Source: DASQZK01 sp963809925
GTDB lineage: Bacteria; Bacteroidota; Bacteroidia; Bacteroidales; GCA-2748055
Direction: 5' to 3'
DNA length: 64,000 bases
Assembly: GCA_963809925.1 (NCBI GenBank)
Contig: CAWELH010000009.1
Location: 124,001-188,000, forward strand
In this document: one piece after another, positions 63,700 through 64,000 of the stretch
Layout of the letters: each line of letters starts with the position of its first letter
How positions within the stretch are numbered: the stretch's first letter is position 1
Program-made: the position numbers and the translations under genes
The notes under the pieces: model-generated
Database searches by the model: none
Told to the model about the DNA's origin: nothing
The model's input: only the letters and a program-made list of their open reading frames with translations

Positions 63700-64000
63700 T
63701 CATGCACTCCGGGTCGTCATGGTACGGTCAATTTTTTTAACCAGACCTTGCAAGACGGTTCCGGGACCTACTTCCGTAAAGGATACAGCTCCATCATGGA
63801 TCATATTGAGGATTGTCTGAGTCCATCGTACCGGTGAGGTAAGCTGGTCGACAAGGTTTTTCCTGATCATGTCCGGGCTGGTAGCCGGTAAAGCCGTGAC
63901 ATTCTGGTAAACAGGACATACTGGTTTTGAGAAAGGAGTTGAATTTATAGCTTCGGCCAGATCAAGCCGGGCCGGCTCCATAAGTGGTGAATGAAAAGCA
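63700..64000 (-). CDS. fabD: Malonyl-CoA:ACP transacylase, C-terminal part
   Basis: Only the last 99 or so codons are inside the window; the gene continues beyond base 64000. The visible text starts AFHSPLMEPA, the FabD segment with the catalytic His (AFHS/TPLM), and goes on with PVYQNVTALPA, QLTSPVRWTQTI and FTEVGPGTVLQGLVKK, all diagnostic. FabD loads malonyl groups onto acyl carrier protein for fatty acid synthesis. The reading direction is the same as thrA, separated by a terminator. Confidence 0.93.
   Translation of the reverse strand, partial: AFHSPLMEPARLDLAEAINSTPFSKPVCPVYQNVTALPATSPDMIRKNLVDQLTSPVRWTQTILNMIHDGAVSFTEVGPGTVLQGLVKKIDRTMTTRSA

Overview
This 64 kb window comes from a chromosome of the phylum Bacteroidota, most likely an anaerobic or facultative Bacteroidales/Marinilabiliales-like lineage; the rank below phylum is inference. 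Support includes a type IX secretion (T9SS) C-terminal sorting domain, a CHU_C-type gliding domain, DUF6089/PorG-like outer membrane proteins, DUF3078 and DUF4924 proteins, an ECF sigma factor with a membrane partner, a two-subunit 2-oxoacid:ferredoxin oxidoreductase, thr genes in the order thrA-HAD-thrB-thrC, and promoter-like TAnnTTTG boxes. No rRNA, tRNA, CRISPR array, insertion sequence or prophage was seen. Most of the window is ordinary core chromosome.

Layout. 0-3.3 kb (minus): ECF sigma factor, a membrane-anchored PKD/CHU_C protein, and the start of a large secreted protein broken by an apparent one-base deletion near 817. 3.5-9.4 kb: nitroreductase, two-domain VOC protein, an overlapping BASS transporter-acyltransferase-SDR operon, flavin reductase. 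9.4-10.5 kb: gene-free stretch with several repeat types. 10.5-24.7 kb: housekeeping genes, including a two-component system, pth, rplY, prs, engB, manA, udk, pdxJ and nadK. 24.8-30.6 kb: one giant secreted multidomain protein with a probable glycosidase-like barrel and a T9SS tail, closed by a strong terminator. 30.9-37.6 kb: envelope cluster (two DUF6089 proteins, uppS, bamA, two Skp/OmpH proteins, murI). 38.2-49.6 kb: korA-korB behind a leader hairpin, then two overlapping tandem paralogues that join receiver domains to a PPDK-type ATP-grasp domain, then gdhA. 49.6-52.5 kb: a ZnuD-like TonB receptor with a small His/Cys protein (probable metal uptake). 52.7-58.1 kb: secreted propeller, esterase and GH95 fucosidase-type lipoprotein (glycan degradation without SusC/SusD). 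58.2-63.6 kb: threonine operon. 63.7-64 kb: 3' end of fabD.

The most interesting item is the tandem receiver/ATP-grasp pair at 41.5-48.0 kb. Both proteins keep the nucleotide-binding part of pyruvate phosphate dikinase/PEP synthase but show no phosphohistidine or PEP-binding domain. Both also carry one degenerate and one apparently phosphorylatable receiver domain. They sit between 2-oxoacid oxidoreductase and glutamate dehydrogenase genes. This suggests, but does not prove, a signalling or regulatory phosphotransfer system at the 2-oxoglutarate/pyruvate node.
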